This document shows positions 45,701 to 53,718 of a DNA stretch of 64,000 nt, piece after piece. Source of the stretch: Candidatus Hydrogenedentota bacterium (GTDB taxonomy: Bacteria > Hydrogenedentota > Hydrogenedentia > Hydrogenedentales > CAITNO01); the NCBI GenBank assembly GCA_903893795.1, contig CAITNO010000123.1, positions 1-64,000 of the forward strand. The letters run 5' to 3'. Below the pieces are notes generated by a model. The model searched no databases, was not told the origin of the DNA, and saw only the letters and a list, made by a program, of their open reading frames with translations. The position numbers and the translations under genes were made by a program. Position 1 is the first letter of the stretch. Each line of letters opens with the position of its first letter.

Positions 45701-45773
45701 CTGGGAACTGCTGGCGGCGGTCCGCGGCGTTCTCGACACTCGGGCAAACACTCCCGAGCCGTCGGCAACGTAG
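42771..45773 (+). CDS. Hybrid sensor histidine kinase with periplasmic sensor and two PAS domains
   Basis: 1000 residues. A membrane helix at about 10-28, a periplasmic region of about 265 residues, a second helix at about 296-315, a coiled linker, two PAS-type domains (VGIWDWNVQTGEIHVNERWA with a PAC-like end, then ILHAMPDSVVLVDRDHVILW), and a kinase core. The phosphorylated His is H630 in GGVAHDLNNIL; N box LMNLCINARDAMPEGG; G1/F/G2 TDTGCGMEP, FEPFYTTKAVGQGTGLGLS. A C-terminal receiver has D923 in LLFDIMMPNMNG and LLAEDDEA at its start. No output domain, so a separate phosphotransfer or regulator is expected. Encoded 13 bases after the substrate-binding protein. Confidence 0.95.
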   Translation: MIWRLKQRKRLLFLLSSGGLIAYLAVIIYSNYNFQSRLATSLHQQFTMQTQVAAEALRAYFDAREFEMDDLLASRELIAYSENKALGMSEKYGLKQSLALVHARLLTVMDRKHPTGGTLYQRITLYDADGAVLTDAAPESSPSEHSQDSFSSKSLGGADSPRIQCDGNEVLLVTPWRLKERIIGAIVARLNPATVLALAEGQMRTSGMEWRLVADAPGGGQVPFGSNHNPPEAGGVTFMPGSTPQAGGDSSEWRSRLAGYPTALARFPIPNTPFVLNSMIPSGEVFGWNFPTASTSGLTALAVVVLLGLLWFLRVNEEMVAVTVRLWETEKSSLQISEKNVRLHEEIEHRKEAEQQLAASERLLTSVITGAQVGIWDWNVQTGEIHVNERWAEMLGFQLQDLEPITAATWERLCHPEDFIRARSLLGRLFEGRVKHYESEIRMRHAQGHWIWVLDRGMVVEWDENGKPLRASGTHADTSERKRAEEERIESEQRLQAILHAMPDSVVLVDRDHVILWANQMCFDVYGSTVLGRKSWEACLNLDSACNVQFSHEEEGKQAVYEQELEWKDPSGTTRSVLHMAAVVSWDREGVPERLIEIFRDITEHKRLEDQLRQTQKMEAIGQLTGGVAHDLNNILQAVTGYTELALLEVPEESPAKDILSDVIDAGQRGARPVSQLLSFSRRQVMKLADMDLRAVTEDVIAMLACIIGEKVHLEFLPAPGLWNIRADRGMMEQVLMNLCINARDAMPEGGTITIQCANTLIEEAESAQLSLKNPGPYVLLSVTDTGCGMEPEVLSRVFEPFYTTKAVGQGTGLGLSTVYGNVKQHGGTVLIDSKPGCGSKFEIYLPASTGRSSEVAQSPPVARRTTRGTETVLLAEDDEAIRKLGHTVLELEGYKVIDACDGREALDIYRNNDIRIDVLLFDIMMPNMNGQEAYDAIHAINPKVPAVFASGYSMNQLDPNVLSTNGVLFVQKPFRSWELLAAVRGVLDTRANTPEPSAT

Positions 45774-45857
45774 CGCCAAGGGGCGCTGTTCCGCGTGAAG
45801 TCGGGAAGTGGGCGGGAGATGTGGTGTACAATCCCGGCCAGCAATAGAAAGCGGCCC

Positions 45858-47189
45858 ATGACAGAAACAAGCCATACAGCCCCCTCTGCGCGCCATTTTC
45901 ATCTCATGGCAAAGCCCGCGGGGCCGCGTTGTAATCTCGCCTGCCAGTATTGCTTCTATCTCGAAAAGGAGCAGCTTTTCCCAGAAACGCCGCTGGCCGC
46001 CATGTCCGATGAAGTGCTGGAGAGTTACATTCGCCAGTACATCGAATCGCAGGACGCGCCCGAAGTGACCTTTGCCTGGCAGGGCGGTGAGCCGACCCTC
46101 ATGGGGCTGGCCTTCTTCCGCCGTGCCGTGGCATTGCAGCAACAATATGCGAATGGCAAGCGCGTGACAAACACCTTCCAGACCAACGGCATCCTGATTG
46201 ACGATGTCTGGGCTTCATTTCTGGCCGAGCAGGCCGTGCTGGTGGGCCTGTCCATCGACGGCCCGGAAGAGTTGCACAATGCGCGCCGCGTTGACAAGGC
46301 CGGGCGCGGCACCTTTGACCGCGTCATGCGGGGCATGGAATGTTTGAAAAGGCGGGGTGTTGAATTCAACACGCTGACTTGCGTTCACCAGGCCAATGCC
46401 GACCGCCCCCTGCAGGTCTACCGTTTCCTGCGTGACCATGGCAGCGGCTTCCTGCAGTTCATACCGGTGGTGGAACGCGCCCTGGCCGAGCCGCGTCCTG
46501 ACGGGCTGACACTGGTGCGGCCCGGCGACAACCCCGAGACCGCCGTGACCCCCTGGTCGGTGAAACCGGAGCAGTACGGGCGCTTTCTCACCGGGGTGTT
46601 TGACGAATGGGTCCGCAATGATGTGGGCAGGACCTTTGTCCAGTTGTTTGATGTGTCGCTGGAGGCCTGGATGGGCATGTCGCCGAGCCTGTGCCTCTTT
46701 CGCGAGACCTGCGGCTCGGCCATGGCCCTGGAGCACAACGGCGACGTGTATGCCTGCGACCATTACGTGTATCCCGAAAACCGGCTGGGCAACCTGCTCG
46801 AAACGCCGATTACGGAGATGGCCGCGTCAGACCGGCAGCGTCAGTTTGGCGAGGCCAAACGGGATGCCCTCCCGCGCTGCTGCCGCGAGTGTTCCGTGCG
46901 CTTCGCCTGCGCAGGCGAATGCCCCAAACACCGTTTTGCGCGCACGCCCGACGGGGAACCTGGGCTGAGTTACCTGTGCCCGGCCTACAAGAAGTTCTTC
47001 AAGCACATTGACGCCCCGATGCAGTTCATGGCGAACGAACTGCGCCACCATCGCCCTCCCGCCAATGTGATGCAGTGGATGCGGGATCGGGGAAAAGAAA
47101 GCGCCCACGGCGCTGTGCCGTGGGCGAATGATCCCTGTCCCTGCGGCAGCGGCAAGGCCTACAAGCGCTGCTGCAGCCGGAAGAAATAG
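45858..47189 (+). CDS. Anaerobic sulfatase-maturating radical SAM enzyme
   Basis: 443 residues. PAGPRCNLACQYCFYLEKE holds the C-x3-C-x2-C radical SAM cluster (Cys25, 29, 32). TFAWQGGEPTLMGLAFF, TNTFQTNGILIDD and VGLSIDGPEELHNARRVD are typical of anSME proteins, and the C-terminal SPASM-like Cys cluster includes CGSAMALEHNGDVYACDHYV and CCRECSVRFACAGECPKHRF. It oxidises the Cys or Ser of sulfatases to formylglycine using SAM. The protein ends with a SEC-C zinc motif, NDPCPCGSGKAYKRCC. The start at 45858 (MTETSH) is chosen over an upstream frame opening at 45795. The likely client is the Cys-type sulfatase at 9136. Confidence 0.95.
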   Translation: MTETSHTAPSARHFHLMAKPAGPRCNLACQYCFYLEKEQLFPETPLAAMSDEVLESYIRQYIESQDAPEVTFAWQGGEPTLMGLAFFRRAVALQQQYANGKRVTNTFQTNGILIDDVWASFLAEQAVLVGLSIDGPEELHNARRVDKAGRGTFDRVMRGMECLKRRGVEFNTLTCVHQANADRPLQVYRFLRDHGSGFLQFIPVVERALAEPRPDGLTLVRPGDNPETAVTPWSVKPEQYGRFLTGVFDEWVRNDVGRTFVQLFDVSLEAWMGMSPSLCLFRETCGSAMALEHNGDVYACDHYVYPENRLGNLLETPITEMAASDRQRQFGEAKRDALPRCCRECSVRFACAGECPKHRFARTPDGEPGLSYLCPAYKKFFKHIDAPMQFMANELRHHRPPANVMQWMRDRGKESAHGAVPWANDPCPCGSGKAYKRCCSRKK

Positions 47190-47208
47190 AGGGCCCCCAA
47201 ACGCGGGC

Positions 47209-49884
47209 CTATTCGGGTTCCCAGTAATACTTCGAGACCGCGTTCTCCACGTCGGCAAAGCGTCCAACCACGGGCTGGACCGTGCGTCCCGTGATGTGGC
47301 CGATATCCTCAATGGCCAAAAGGTCCATGGGATTGGCCATCGCAAGCGTGACGCTCTCCGCGTCGGCCTTGATGGGAATGCAGACGTACTTCTTGGCAAC
47401 GCGCCCGGGGATGAGGTCGGCCACTTTGGGATGGATATCCTTGGAACTCACCTCGGCCAAAGGAACACCGCACTGCGCCGACAGCACCTGCGCCAGCGAT
47501 TCGTCGTCCACCAGGTGCCTCTCGCGAATGAGCGCAACCAGGTTTGTGTCGGGGGCGCTCCTCTGCGCCTCGCCAAGGTCATTCAACTGCTTGCGCGTGA
47601 CCAGGTGCAGGGCGGCAAGCACTTCCAGGAAATTGCGCCGCTTGTCCGCGGGCAACTGCCCGATAACCTTTCGGATGGAATCCTCATCCAGTGTCATGGG
47701 CGCCTGCGAACCGCTCTTTTTCAGTTTTTCAAGTACATTTTTTACCTGGTGCAGCTCTTCGCGCACTTCCTCCGCATCGCGGACGGCGTCGGCCAACTGC
47801 TGTGCCAACGCCGATTTGCGCCCCTTGGCGAGTTCCTCCTCCAGGCGGTCCTTCATGTTCGCCGCCTCTTCTCGTTCCTGTTCCGCCTCCTGGCGAAGCG
47901 CCGCCGCCTCTTCCGGGCCAATCGATGTGCTGAGTTTCTGGCGCAGTTCCTGCGCCTCGGCCGTGGCCTTCTCTGCTGCGCTTCGAAGTGAGGCGGTCTC
48001 CTCCTCAAGTGTCACACGCTCTTCCTCAAGTCTTGCGCAGGCCTCGCCGTCCTCGGCGGCTTGGGCACGGAGCGCTTCCAGTTCGGCCGATTTGGCGGCT
48101 GCTTCGGCGCGGAGCACCTCTTCCGCGTTGAGCGCCGCTTCAAGGTTGCCGGCGAGGTCTTTGGCCTCCTGCCGCGCCTGTTCGAGAAGCGTGTCCAGTT
48201 CGTCCGACTTTCCGGAGGCCTCGGCGCGAAGCGCCTCCTCCGCCGCGCGCGATGCTTCAAGTTCGGAGGTCAGGCGCTCCTGTTCCCCGCGCAGGGAGGC
48301 TGCCTCACCGCGCGCGCTTTCCGCCTCGGCCGCAAGGGCATCCAGCTTCTGCTGGTCTTCCGTGGCGGCGGAGCTGTTCTGGCCCATCTGTTCTTCGACC
48401 GCCTCGGCGCGGCGTTCCGCCGCCTCGAGTTGCCGGTCACGCTCGCTCATATCGGATTCGAGCGCGGCAATGCGGTTGTGCGCGGCCTCCACGGCGGCCC
48501 GGGCCGCCGCGACCTCCTCTTCCAGCGCGGTTGCGTGCCGTTGGGCCGATTCGCCCGCCTCGCTGCGCAATTTCAGGACGTTTTCCAGTTCCGCATTGCG
48601 GCCGCGCAATGCGGCGGTCTCCTCCTGCAGTGCCTGCGCCTCCCTGACCCGGCTCTGGTGCTTGGATTCGGATTCACCGAGGCGTTCTCCGCGCTCCTGC
48701 GCCGTCCTCTCCAGTTGTTCTGCCCGCTTGCGGGCATCGGCCAGGTCTGCGGAGAGATGGTCATTCTCGGCGGCCAGGTCGGCCAGGGCCGCCTGCAGAC
48801 GGTCACGGTCCAGTTCGGCGTTCAGCAGGCGCGGACCCATGTTGTCCACCCGCCCCTGCATCGATTGTTTCTCTGCCTCCAGCGCGTTGACCTGCTCGCG
48901 GAGCGGCTGCAGTTCCTTCTGGAGCGCGGTCAACTCAGTGTCGCGCCGCTTGAGATTGTCGGTCATCTGGCGGATCTGCTCGCTGGCATGCTCCGCTGCG
49001 GCACTGCGCTGAAGGAGTTCCCCCTCGAAGCGGTCGGTGCGCCGCTGGATCTCGGCCCGCTCCAGTTCCACCTCATCCAGTTGCAGGGTAATCTGCTCCA
49101 TGCGCTGTCGTATGGCGGCGTCTTCGGCCGTGCGCTTCTGCAAATCCTGCTGAAGTTGGGCGTTGGTCTGCTCTAGGGCGGCGGATACCTTCTGCGCCTC
49201 CTCAAGTTGCCCCTCAAGCGCCCGCACCTGCGCCTGCACGGCGGCGCTGCCGCCGGTGCTCTTGTTCTCCAGTTTGCGGCGCAGTTCGCTGAAACGCTCC
49301 TCCGCCGTTTTCAGCGCCGCGTTGCGCCGCTCCAGGGTGGCTTCCAGTTCCTTGATGCGCTCCTCGCTGCCGGCTTTTTCAGCCGCCATCGATTCCAGCT
49401 TTTCCTGCATGCGCAGGATGCGGCGCCGCGCCTCCTTGATGGTTTCCCCGCGCCGTTCCAGATGCTCCTCCAGTTCGGCCACGTGGGCCTGGATGGAATC
49501 GCTGGAAGACCCGCTTTCCCGCAGCCGCTGTTCCGCCTCCTCCGCCTGCCGCCGCGCGTCTGACAACTGGAATTCCGCATCGAGCAACTGCATTTCGAGG
49601 GCGCTGATGCGTTCGATCAGCTCCGGGGAAGGCCCCCCCAGTTTGCCCGCGACAAAGGCCTCGTGCAGCTCGGTCATGACCGAGCGGGCCTCATCCAGCC
49701 GGTTTTCACGCGTTCGGTTCGCCGCGTTAAGGTGTTCCAGCGTTTTTTCGACGGTATTCCGCAACACCCGCAGCCCCTGCTGCACGGTGTCCGGCATCGC
49801 TCGGAGTTCCTGCTGTTCCTTTTCAAAGAAAGCTGCCAACGCCTTGAGCGCATCGTCCGGATTGGAAGGCTTCATCGCAACCAT
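47209..49884 (-). CDS. Coiled-coil protein with C-terminal GspE-N (MshEN) domain
   Basis: About 891 residues. Residues about 15-740 are almost unbroken coiled coil rich in Ala, Glu, Arg and Gln, with no membrane segment. The C-terminal about 130 residues form an MshEN/T2SSE-N type domain: LAALHLVTRKQLNDLGEAQR, LIRERHLVDDESLAQVLSAQ, GVPLAEVSSKDIHPKVADLI, KKYVCIPIKADAESVTLAMA and DLLAIEDIGHITGRTVQPVV. In GspE/MshE/PilB this domain binds the platform protein or cyclic di-GMP; here no ATPase follows. A role as a cytoplasmic scaffold or polarity factor is possible but unproven. Start at 49884 or 49875, both with GGAGG at unusual spacing. Upstream genes are murJ and lnt. Confidence 0.85.
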   Translation of the reverse strand: MVAMKPSNPDDALKALAAFFEKEQQELRAMPDTVQQGLRVLRNTVEKTLEHLNAANRTRENRLDEARSVMTELHEAFVAGKLGGPSPELIERISALEMQLLDAEFQLSDARRQAEEAEQRLRESGSSSDSIQAHVAELEEHLERRGETIKEARRRILRMQEKLESMAAEKAGSEERIKELEATLERRNAALKTAEERFSELRRKLENKSTGGSAAVQAQVRALEGQLEEAQKVSAALEQTNAQLQQDLQKRTAEDAAIRQRMEQITLQLDEVELERAEIQRRTDRFEGELLQRSAAAEHASEQIRQMTDNLKRRDTELTALQKELQPLREQVNALEAEKQSMQGRVDNMGPRLLNAELDRDRLQAALADLAAENDHLSADLADARKRAEQLERTAQERGERLGESESKHQSRVREAQALQEETAALRGRNAELENVLKLRSEAGESAQRHATALEEEVAAARAAVEAAHNRIAALESDMSERDRQLEAAERRAEAVEEQMGQNSSAATEDQQKLDALAAEAESARGEAASLRGEQERLTSELEASRAAEEALRAEASGKSDELDTLLEQARQEAKDLAGNLEAALNAEEVLRAEAAAKSAELEALRAQAAEDGEACARLEEERVTLEEETASLRSAAEKATAEAQELRQKLSTSIGPEEAAALRQEAEQEREEAANMKDRLEEELAKGRKSALAQQLADAVRDAEEVREELHQVKNVLEKLKKSGSQAPMTLDEDSIRKVIGQLPADKRRNFLEVLAALHLVTRKQLNDLGEAQRSAPDTNLVALIRERHLVDDESLAQVLSAQCGVPLAEVSSKDIHPKVADLIPGRVAKKYVCIPIKADAESVTLAMANPMDLLAIEDIGHITGRTVQPVVGRFADVENAVSKYYWEPE

Positions 49885-50045
49885 TGACCTCCGCAAAGTC
49901 TGGTCCTACTCACTGCCGCATCCAGTCTGTTTTCCTACATTCCTGCACGGACACGCACAGCACCGCAACAAATTATACCATATTTGTAAAGAGTTTATGG
50001 GCGGGTCAAAGGATTGTCAACAGGGATTCTGCCTGAGAAATAGGA

Positions 50046-51620
50046 CTATCGCTTTAGAATGCGCAAGGTTTGGGAGAATTCGGGCACTTTCAGCAGCGCG
50101 CATCCTCCGGCATAGGCCACGGCCGCCACCGACAAGGCCCCACCCAGTGCCACGGCGTTTCTCAGATAGGATGCCGCCCCCAAGAATCCCTGCAGGGTGT
50201 GGAAGCTTTCCCACGCCAATGCGCCCATGAGCAGGGCGCTCAGGATCATCTTGCCCAATGACAGCAACAGTTCGCCGTCCCAGAGGCGGCCATAACGGCG
50301 GGACAGAAGGATGAAGAGCAGTACAAAGTTGACCGTATAGGACAGCGTGGTGGCCAGGGCCAGCCCGAGGTAGCCCATGGGACGGACCAGCAGGAGGATG
50401 AACACGATATTCAGCGCCATGCTGATGGTGGCAACGACCACGGGGGTGACGGTGTTCTGAACGGCGTAAAAGCCCTGCACGCTTATCTTTACCCAGGAAA
50501 AGGAAAGCAGGCCCAGGGCTCCGTAGAAAACGGCGGCGGTCGTTTGCGCGGCCAGTTCCTCGTTGAACGCGCCATGGCGGAAAAGCACCCGGATGAGCGG
50601 TCCCCCTAGGACTATCAGGCCGATGAGGGACGGAATGACCAGGAAGAAGGACTGCCGGAAGCCCTGCTTCAGGGTGTCGCGGATGGTGTCAAAGTCGCCG
50701 CGGGTCGCGGCGCGGCTGATGGTCGGCAGAATGGCCACCGAGACCGCGATACCAAAGATGGACAGGGGTAACTGGATAAGGCGCTGCGAATAATAGAGCG
50801 CATCCACTTTGTCCGGGCCCAGGTTCATGGCGAAAAAGCGGTCCACCAGCTTGTTCACCTCGCCGGTGGCCTGGCCAAGCAGCACGGGGGTGAGCAACAG
50901 GAACACCTTGGCCGTGGCGGAATGGCGCAGGTTGAACTTGGGCCAGAGGACGCCGGTGTGGCGGTGCATATCCCAAAAGAGGACGACCATCTGGGCCAAT
51001 CCCCCGACCCACGCGCCAATCACGAGCGCCCAGGCCGGGTCTTTGAACCAACCGGTCATCACCACGGACGCCGACAGGGCCACATTCAACAGGAGCGGAG
51101 ACCAGGAGGCCGTCCCGTAGCGGCGGCCCACAAAGAGCGGCCCCATGGCAAAGGTGGTCAGGCCGATCAGCAGGAAATAGGGGAAGGTCCATTGAAGGAT
51201 GCGCACCAGTTCCGACAACTCTTCCGGTGTCTGGGTGAGTTCCTTTCCCGTGACAGGGGAGAGTTTTCCCAGTGCGCCGGGAATAAGGGGCATGGCTATG
51301 ACACCGACCACCGTGATGATGGTGAAGACCAACAGCATGGCCGCCAGCACCGAGGCCACCGCGTCCTTGTATTCGGCCTCGGTCTGCTTCTCCTTAATTT
51401 CGGAAAACACCGGCACCATGGCGGCATTGGTGGCCCCTTCGCCCAGCATGTCGCGCAGCATGTTCGTGATGCTGAAGGCGAAGAGAAAGGTGCCCAGGGC
51501 CTCTTTTTCCACAAAGTGGGCCATGACACTGTCGCGTATGAGCCCCGTCACCCGGCTGAGCATGGTGCCCCCGGCGAAGATGGCGATGAATCGGGTGATG
51601 TCTTTGCGGTGTTCTGTCAT
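50046..51620 (-). CDS. murJ: Lipid II flippase MurJ
   Basis: 524 residues, about 14 predicted membrane helices. Family markers: SRVTGLIRDSVMAHFV and FLFAFSITNMLRDMLGEGA at the N-terminus, ELSELVRILQWTFPYFLLIG, VNKLVDRFFAMNLGPDKVDA, and LIGLIVLGGPLIRVLFRHGA. It flips lipid-linked peptidoglycan precursor across the inner membrane and should be essential. Its ATG overlaps the lnt stop (ATGA at 51617-51620), so lnt and murJ are translated together from one mRNA. Confidence 0.97.
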   Translation of the reverse strand: MTEHRKDITRFIAIFAGGTMLSRVTGLIRDSVMAHFVEKEALGTFLFAFSITNMLRDMLGEGATNAAMVPVFSEIKEKQTEAEYKDAVASVLAAMLLVFTIITVVGVIAMPLIPGALGKLSPVTGKELTQTPEELSELVRILQWTFPYFLLIGLTTFAMGPLFVGRRYGTASWSPLLLNVALSASVVMTGWFKDPAWALVIGAWVGGLAQMVVLFWDMHRHTGVLWPKFNLRHSATAKVFLLLTPVLLGQATGEVNKLVDRFFAMNLGPDKVDALYYSQRLIQLPLSIFGIAVSVAILPTISRAATRGDFDTIRDTLKQGFRQSFFLVIPSLIGLIVLGGPLIRVLFRHGAFNEELAAQTTAAVFYGALGLLSFSWVKISVQGFYAVQNTVTPVVVATISMALNIVFILLLVRPMGYLGLALATTLSYTVNFVLLFILLSRRYGRLWDGELLLSLGKMILSALLMGALAWESFHTLQGFLGAASYLRNAVALGGALSVAAVAYAGGCALLKVPEFSQTLRILKR

Positions 51621-53197
51621 GGTTTGGGTTTGTCGGCGGCCTTGCCGATAAGTTTCCTGCGCGAGCGTTCAAACCACTCGTAGAGAATTAGAAAGGCCGC
51701 AAGGGGCAAAGGCCAGTTGAAAGGGATGTAGTGGACAGGAGGCGGGAGATCGAAAGCCCCCACCAGCCGTTGCCCCTGCACCATGGAGGGGGAAATCTTG
51801 TCGGGGGCATATTTTACGAGTGTCCCATCCCTTCTAACAAAATCGGAAACAGGCACGAACCGCCCTAAACCGTCAAACACACCCGAAACGCCCGTATTGG
51901 ATGAGTGTACCAGCGGAAGGCCCGTTTCGATGGCCCTGAATCGGGCCAATTCCAGTTCTTGTAGCATGGCATTGCTTTGGCCGAACCACGCGAGGTTCGT
52001 AATGACCACCAAGAAATCGGCGCCCTTGCGTTTGAGTTCCTTGGCCATGGGCGAAAACAGCACCTCAAAGCAAATAAGGGGCCCGACCTTGCGCTCGCCG
52101 ACGGGGAACACCTTGAGTTCGTCGCCCGCATCGACCCCGCCATAGGCGATGCCGCGCAGGAAGGGAAACCACCGCTCGAACGGGATATACTCTCCCCACG
52201 GTGCCAGATGGACTTTGTCGTAGACGCCGGTCACTTTGCCTTCCGGGCTAAGCAGGCAGGCCGAGTTGTAGTTTTTGTGCGCTTCACGGTCATCTCGGGT
52301 GATTCCCGTAAGGAGGGTGGCGCCCGTGTCCTTGGTCAATTGCCGGAGCGGTTCCAGGATGCTTTCCCGGCCCAGATCGCCCGGTGCGGCCGCCTCCGGC
52401 CAGACCACGAGATTCACCGGCGTATCTTTGGCCAGGGTTCTGGTCTGGCTCTCCAGCATGGTCATAATGAAGTCGTCAAAGTAGGGGTCCCACTTGATTT
52501 CCTGTGACAGGGAGGGCTGGACCAGACCCACCTTGAGGGGGGACAGATTTGTGTCGGTGCTCATCGGAACTGGTTCTTGCAGTCGCAGGCTCCCAAACTC
52601 GAAGATTACGAAAACGAGCGATGCCGCCAAGAGGAGGCGAAGCACCCGTTTCGGTTCGAACAACGCAAGCGCCAGCAACGCATTTACGAGCACGATGAGA
52701 AAAGAAATGAAGGACACGTCACCAAAGATGGAGGCCCATTGGGCAATGGGCAGACAGGCCCCCTGGCTGTAACCCAGCGCACCCCATCCGAAACCGCTGA
52801 ACCAACGCGCCATGAGCCATTCCATGCCCCACCACAGTAGCGCGGGACCCAATGCGGTCACGTTGCCCGGGAAACGCCGTTCCAGCCATTTCCATGCAAA
52901 ACCCACAGCGGCCCAGTGGAGGGACAGGGTGATGCAAAGCAGTTGCTGGGCGAGAATCGCCCAGCCGCCCGCCCAGAAGATGTTGGCGCAGAGCCACTGC
53001 AGCAGGATGGAGTGGAACACCCAGCCCGCCAGAAAGAACTGGAGCGCGGCACGGCGCGGCTCGCCGCGCAGGGCCGTCCAAAACAGGGGCACGAGCGCTA
53101 CCCAAGCCAGCCAGAACCAGTGAAACCGGGGAAACGCCCACGACAACAGGATGCCCGAAAGGACGGGCAGTCCGTATAGCTCAAGATTTTTCTTCAT
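51617..53197 (-). CDS. lnt: Apolipoprotein N-acyltransferase
   Basis: 526 residues: about six N-terminal membrane helices, a periplasmic carbon-nitrogen hydrolase domain, and a C-terminal helix. The catalytic triad is visible as Glu in VVWPEAAAPGDL, Lys in YDKVHLAPWGEYIPFERW and Cys in PLICFEVLF. It adds the third acyl chain to the N-terminal Cys of lipoproteins, so the organism makes triacylated lipoproteins, as expected with an outer membrane. Lipoprotein clients in this window include MsrB-MsrA. Forms an ATGA-overlapping pair with murJ. Confidence 0.97.
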   Translation of the reverse strand: MKKNLELYGLPVLSGILLSWAFPRFHWFWLAWVALVPLFWTALRGEPRRAALQFFLAGWVFHSILLQWLCANIFWAGGWAILAQQLLCITLSLHWAAVGFAWKWLERRFPGNVTALGPALLWWGMEWLMARWFSGFGWGALGYSQGACLPIAQWASIFGDVSFISFLIVLVNALLALALFEPKRVLRLLLAASLVFVIFEFGSLRLQEPVPMSTDTNLSPLKVGLVQPSLSQEIKWDPYFDDFIMTMLESQTRTLAKDTPVNLVVWPEAAAPGDLGRESILEPLRQLTKDTGATLLTGITRDDREAHKNYNSACLLSPEGKVTGVYDKVHLAPWGEYIPFERWFPFLRGIAYGGVDAGDELKVFPVGERKVGPLICFEVLFSPMAKELKRKGADFLVVITNLAWFGQSNAMLQELELARFRAIETGLPLVHSSNTGVSGVFDGLGRFVPVSDFVRRDGTLVKYAPDKISPSMVQGQRLVGAFDLPPPVHYIPFNWPLPLAAFLILYEWFERSRRKLIGKAADKPKP

Positions 53198-53339
53198 GGC
53201 GGTTAATGATGCTGAATCCCGCGCCCCCGGTCAAGAGTTTCATTAAAAAAGGGCCACCTGCTTGTCATGGGTGAGCATCAAATGGGCGTTGGAAAATGGC
53301 CAATCATGTTATACTCATTGAGATTGGGAACATAAAGCC

Positions 53340-53564
53340 ATGCGAATCTTGGAACTGACAGAGAGAACTGACCTGAACGGGTACGTGAAAATACAGATAC
53401 CCACCTCCTTGCCCAAACAGGAGGTGGATTTGGTCATTGTCGTTCAACCCGTCCAGTGCAAAGACACTAAAGGCAGTCCCTACGATTTCAGCGGGCTTTC
53501 TGGGCGCCTTGCCTGGCAAGTCGATGCACTAAGCGAACAGAAAGCGCTGCGCAGTGAATGGTAA
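53340..53564 (+). CDS. VapB-like antitoxin
   Basis: 74 residues. The N-terminal part LNGYVKIQIPTSLPKQEVDL, then VIVVQPV, and the C-terminal tail DFSGLSGRLAWQVDAL with SEQKALRSEW match the two-part form of short PIN-toxin antitoxins, in which the tail inserts in the toxin active site. A weak ribosome site precedes the ATG. The stop overlaps the start of a truncated PIN frame by 11 bases, as in intact vapBC pairs. It may be a leftover with no active partner. Confidence 0.7.
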   Translation: MRILELTERTDLNGYVKIQIPTSLPKQEVDLVIVVQPVQCKDTKGSPYDFSGLSGRLAWQVDALSEQKALRSEW

Positions 53565-53649
53565 AGCCTTTTTGCTGGATACCAATGCTGTCATAGCCCT
53601 ACTTCGCGGACACAAGGGGCTTCTGAAAACATTGAGCAAGGCCCAGTAG
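53554..53649 (+). pseudogene. Truncated PIN-domain (VapC) toxin remnant
   Basis: From the GTG at 53554 the frame reads VNGKAFLLDTNAVIALLRGH, then KGLLKTLSKAQ and a TAG at 53647. FLLDTNAVIALLRG is the first PIN motif with its catalytic Asp. A PIN toxin has about 130 residues, so about 100 are missing. Ten bases after the stop codon the sequence becomes the dispersed repeat at 53659-53688. Confidence 0.75.
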
Positions 53650-53658
53650 GTGGGAATC

Positions 53659-53688
53659 TACTATTGGATGACCCCTTCGGGGCCAAGA
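53659..53688 (-). repeat. Dispersed GGCCCCGAAGGGG-type repeat, copy 3 (partial)
   Basis: On the minus strand TCTTGGCCCCGAAGGGGTCA-TCCAATAGTA matches the copy at 33486 with one mismatch in 30 bases. It follows directly after the broken VapC frame. The downstream half of the element is absent. Confidence 0.85.
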
Positions 53689-53718
53689 AAGGGAAGGACC
53701 GTTGCTCCCTCCAGCGTA

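Noticed and set aside
45772..45787. AGCGCC-aagg-GGCGCT hairpin after the hybrid kinase as a terminator
   Set aside because: The stem is only six bases and no T run follows, so termination is not supported.
47282..49012. 576-residue Ser/Ala/Arg-rich plus-strand frame opposite the coiled-coil gene
   Set aside because: The composition is the antisense image of Glu/Ala/Arg-rich coiled-coil codons; no motif or start signal.
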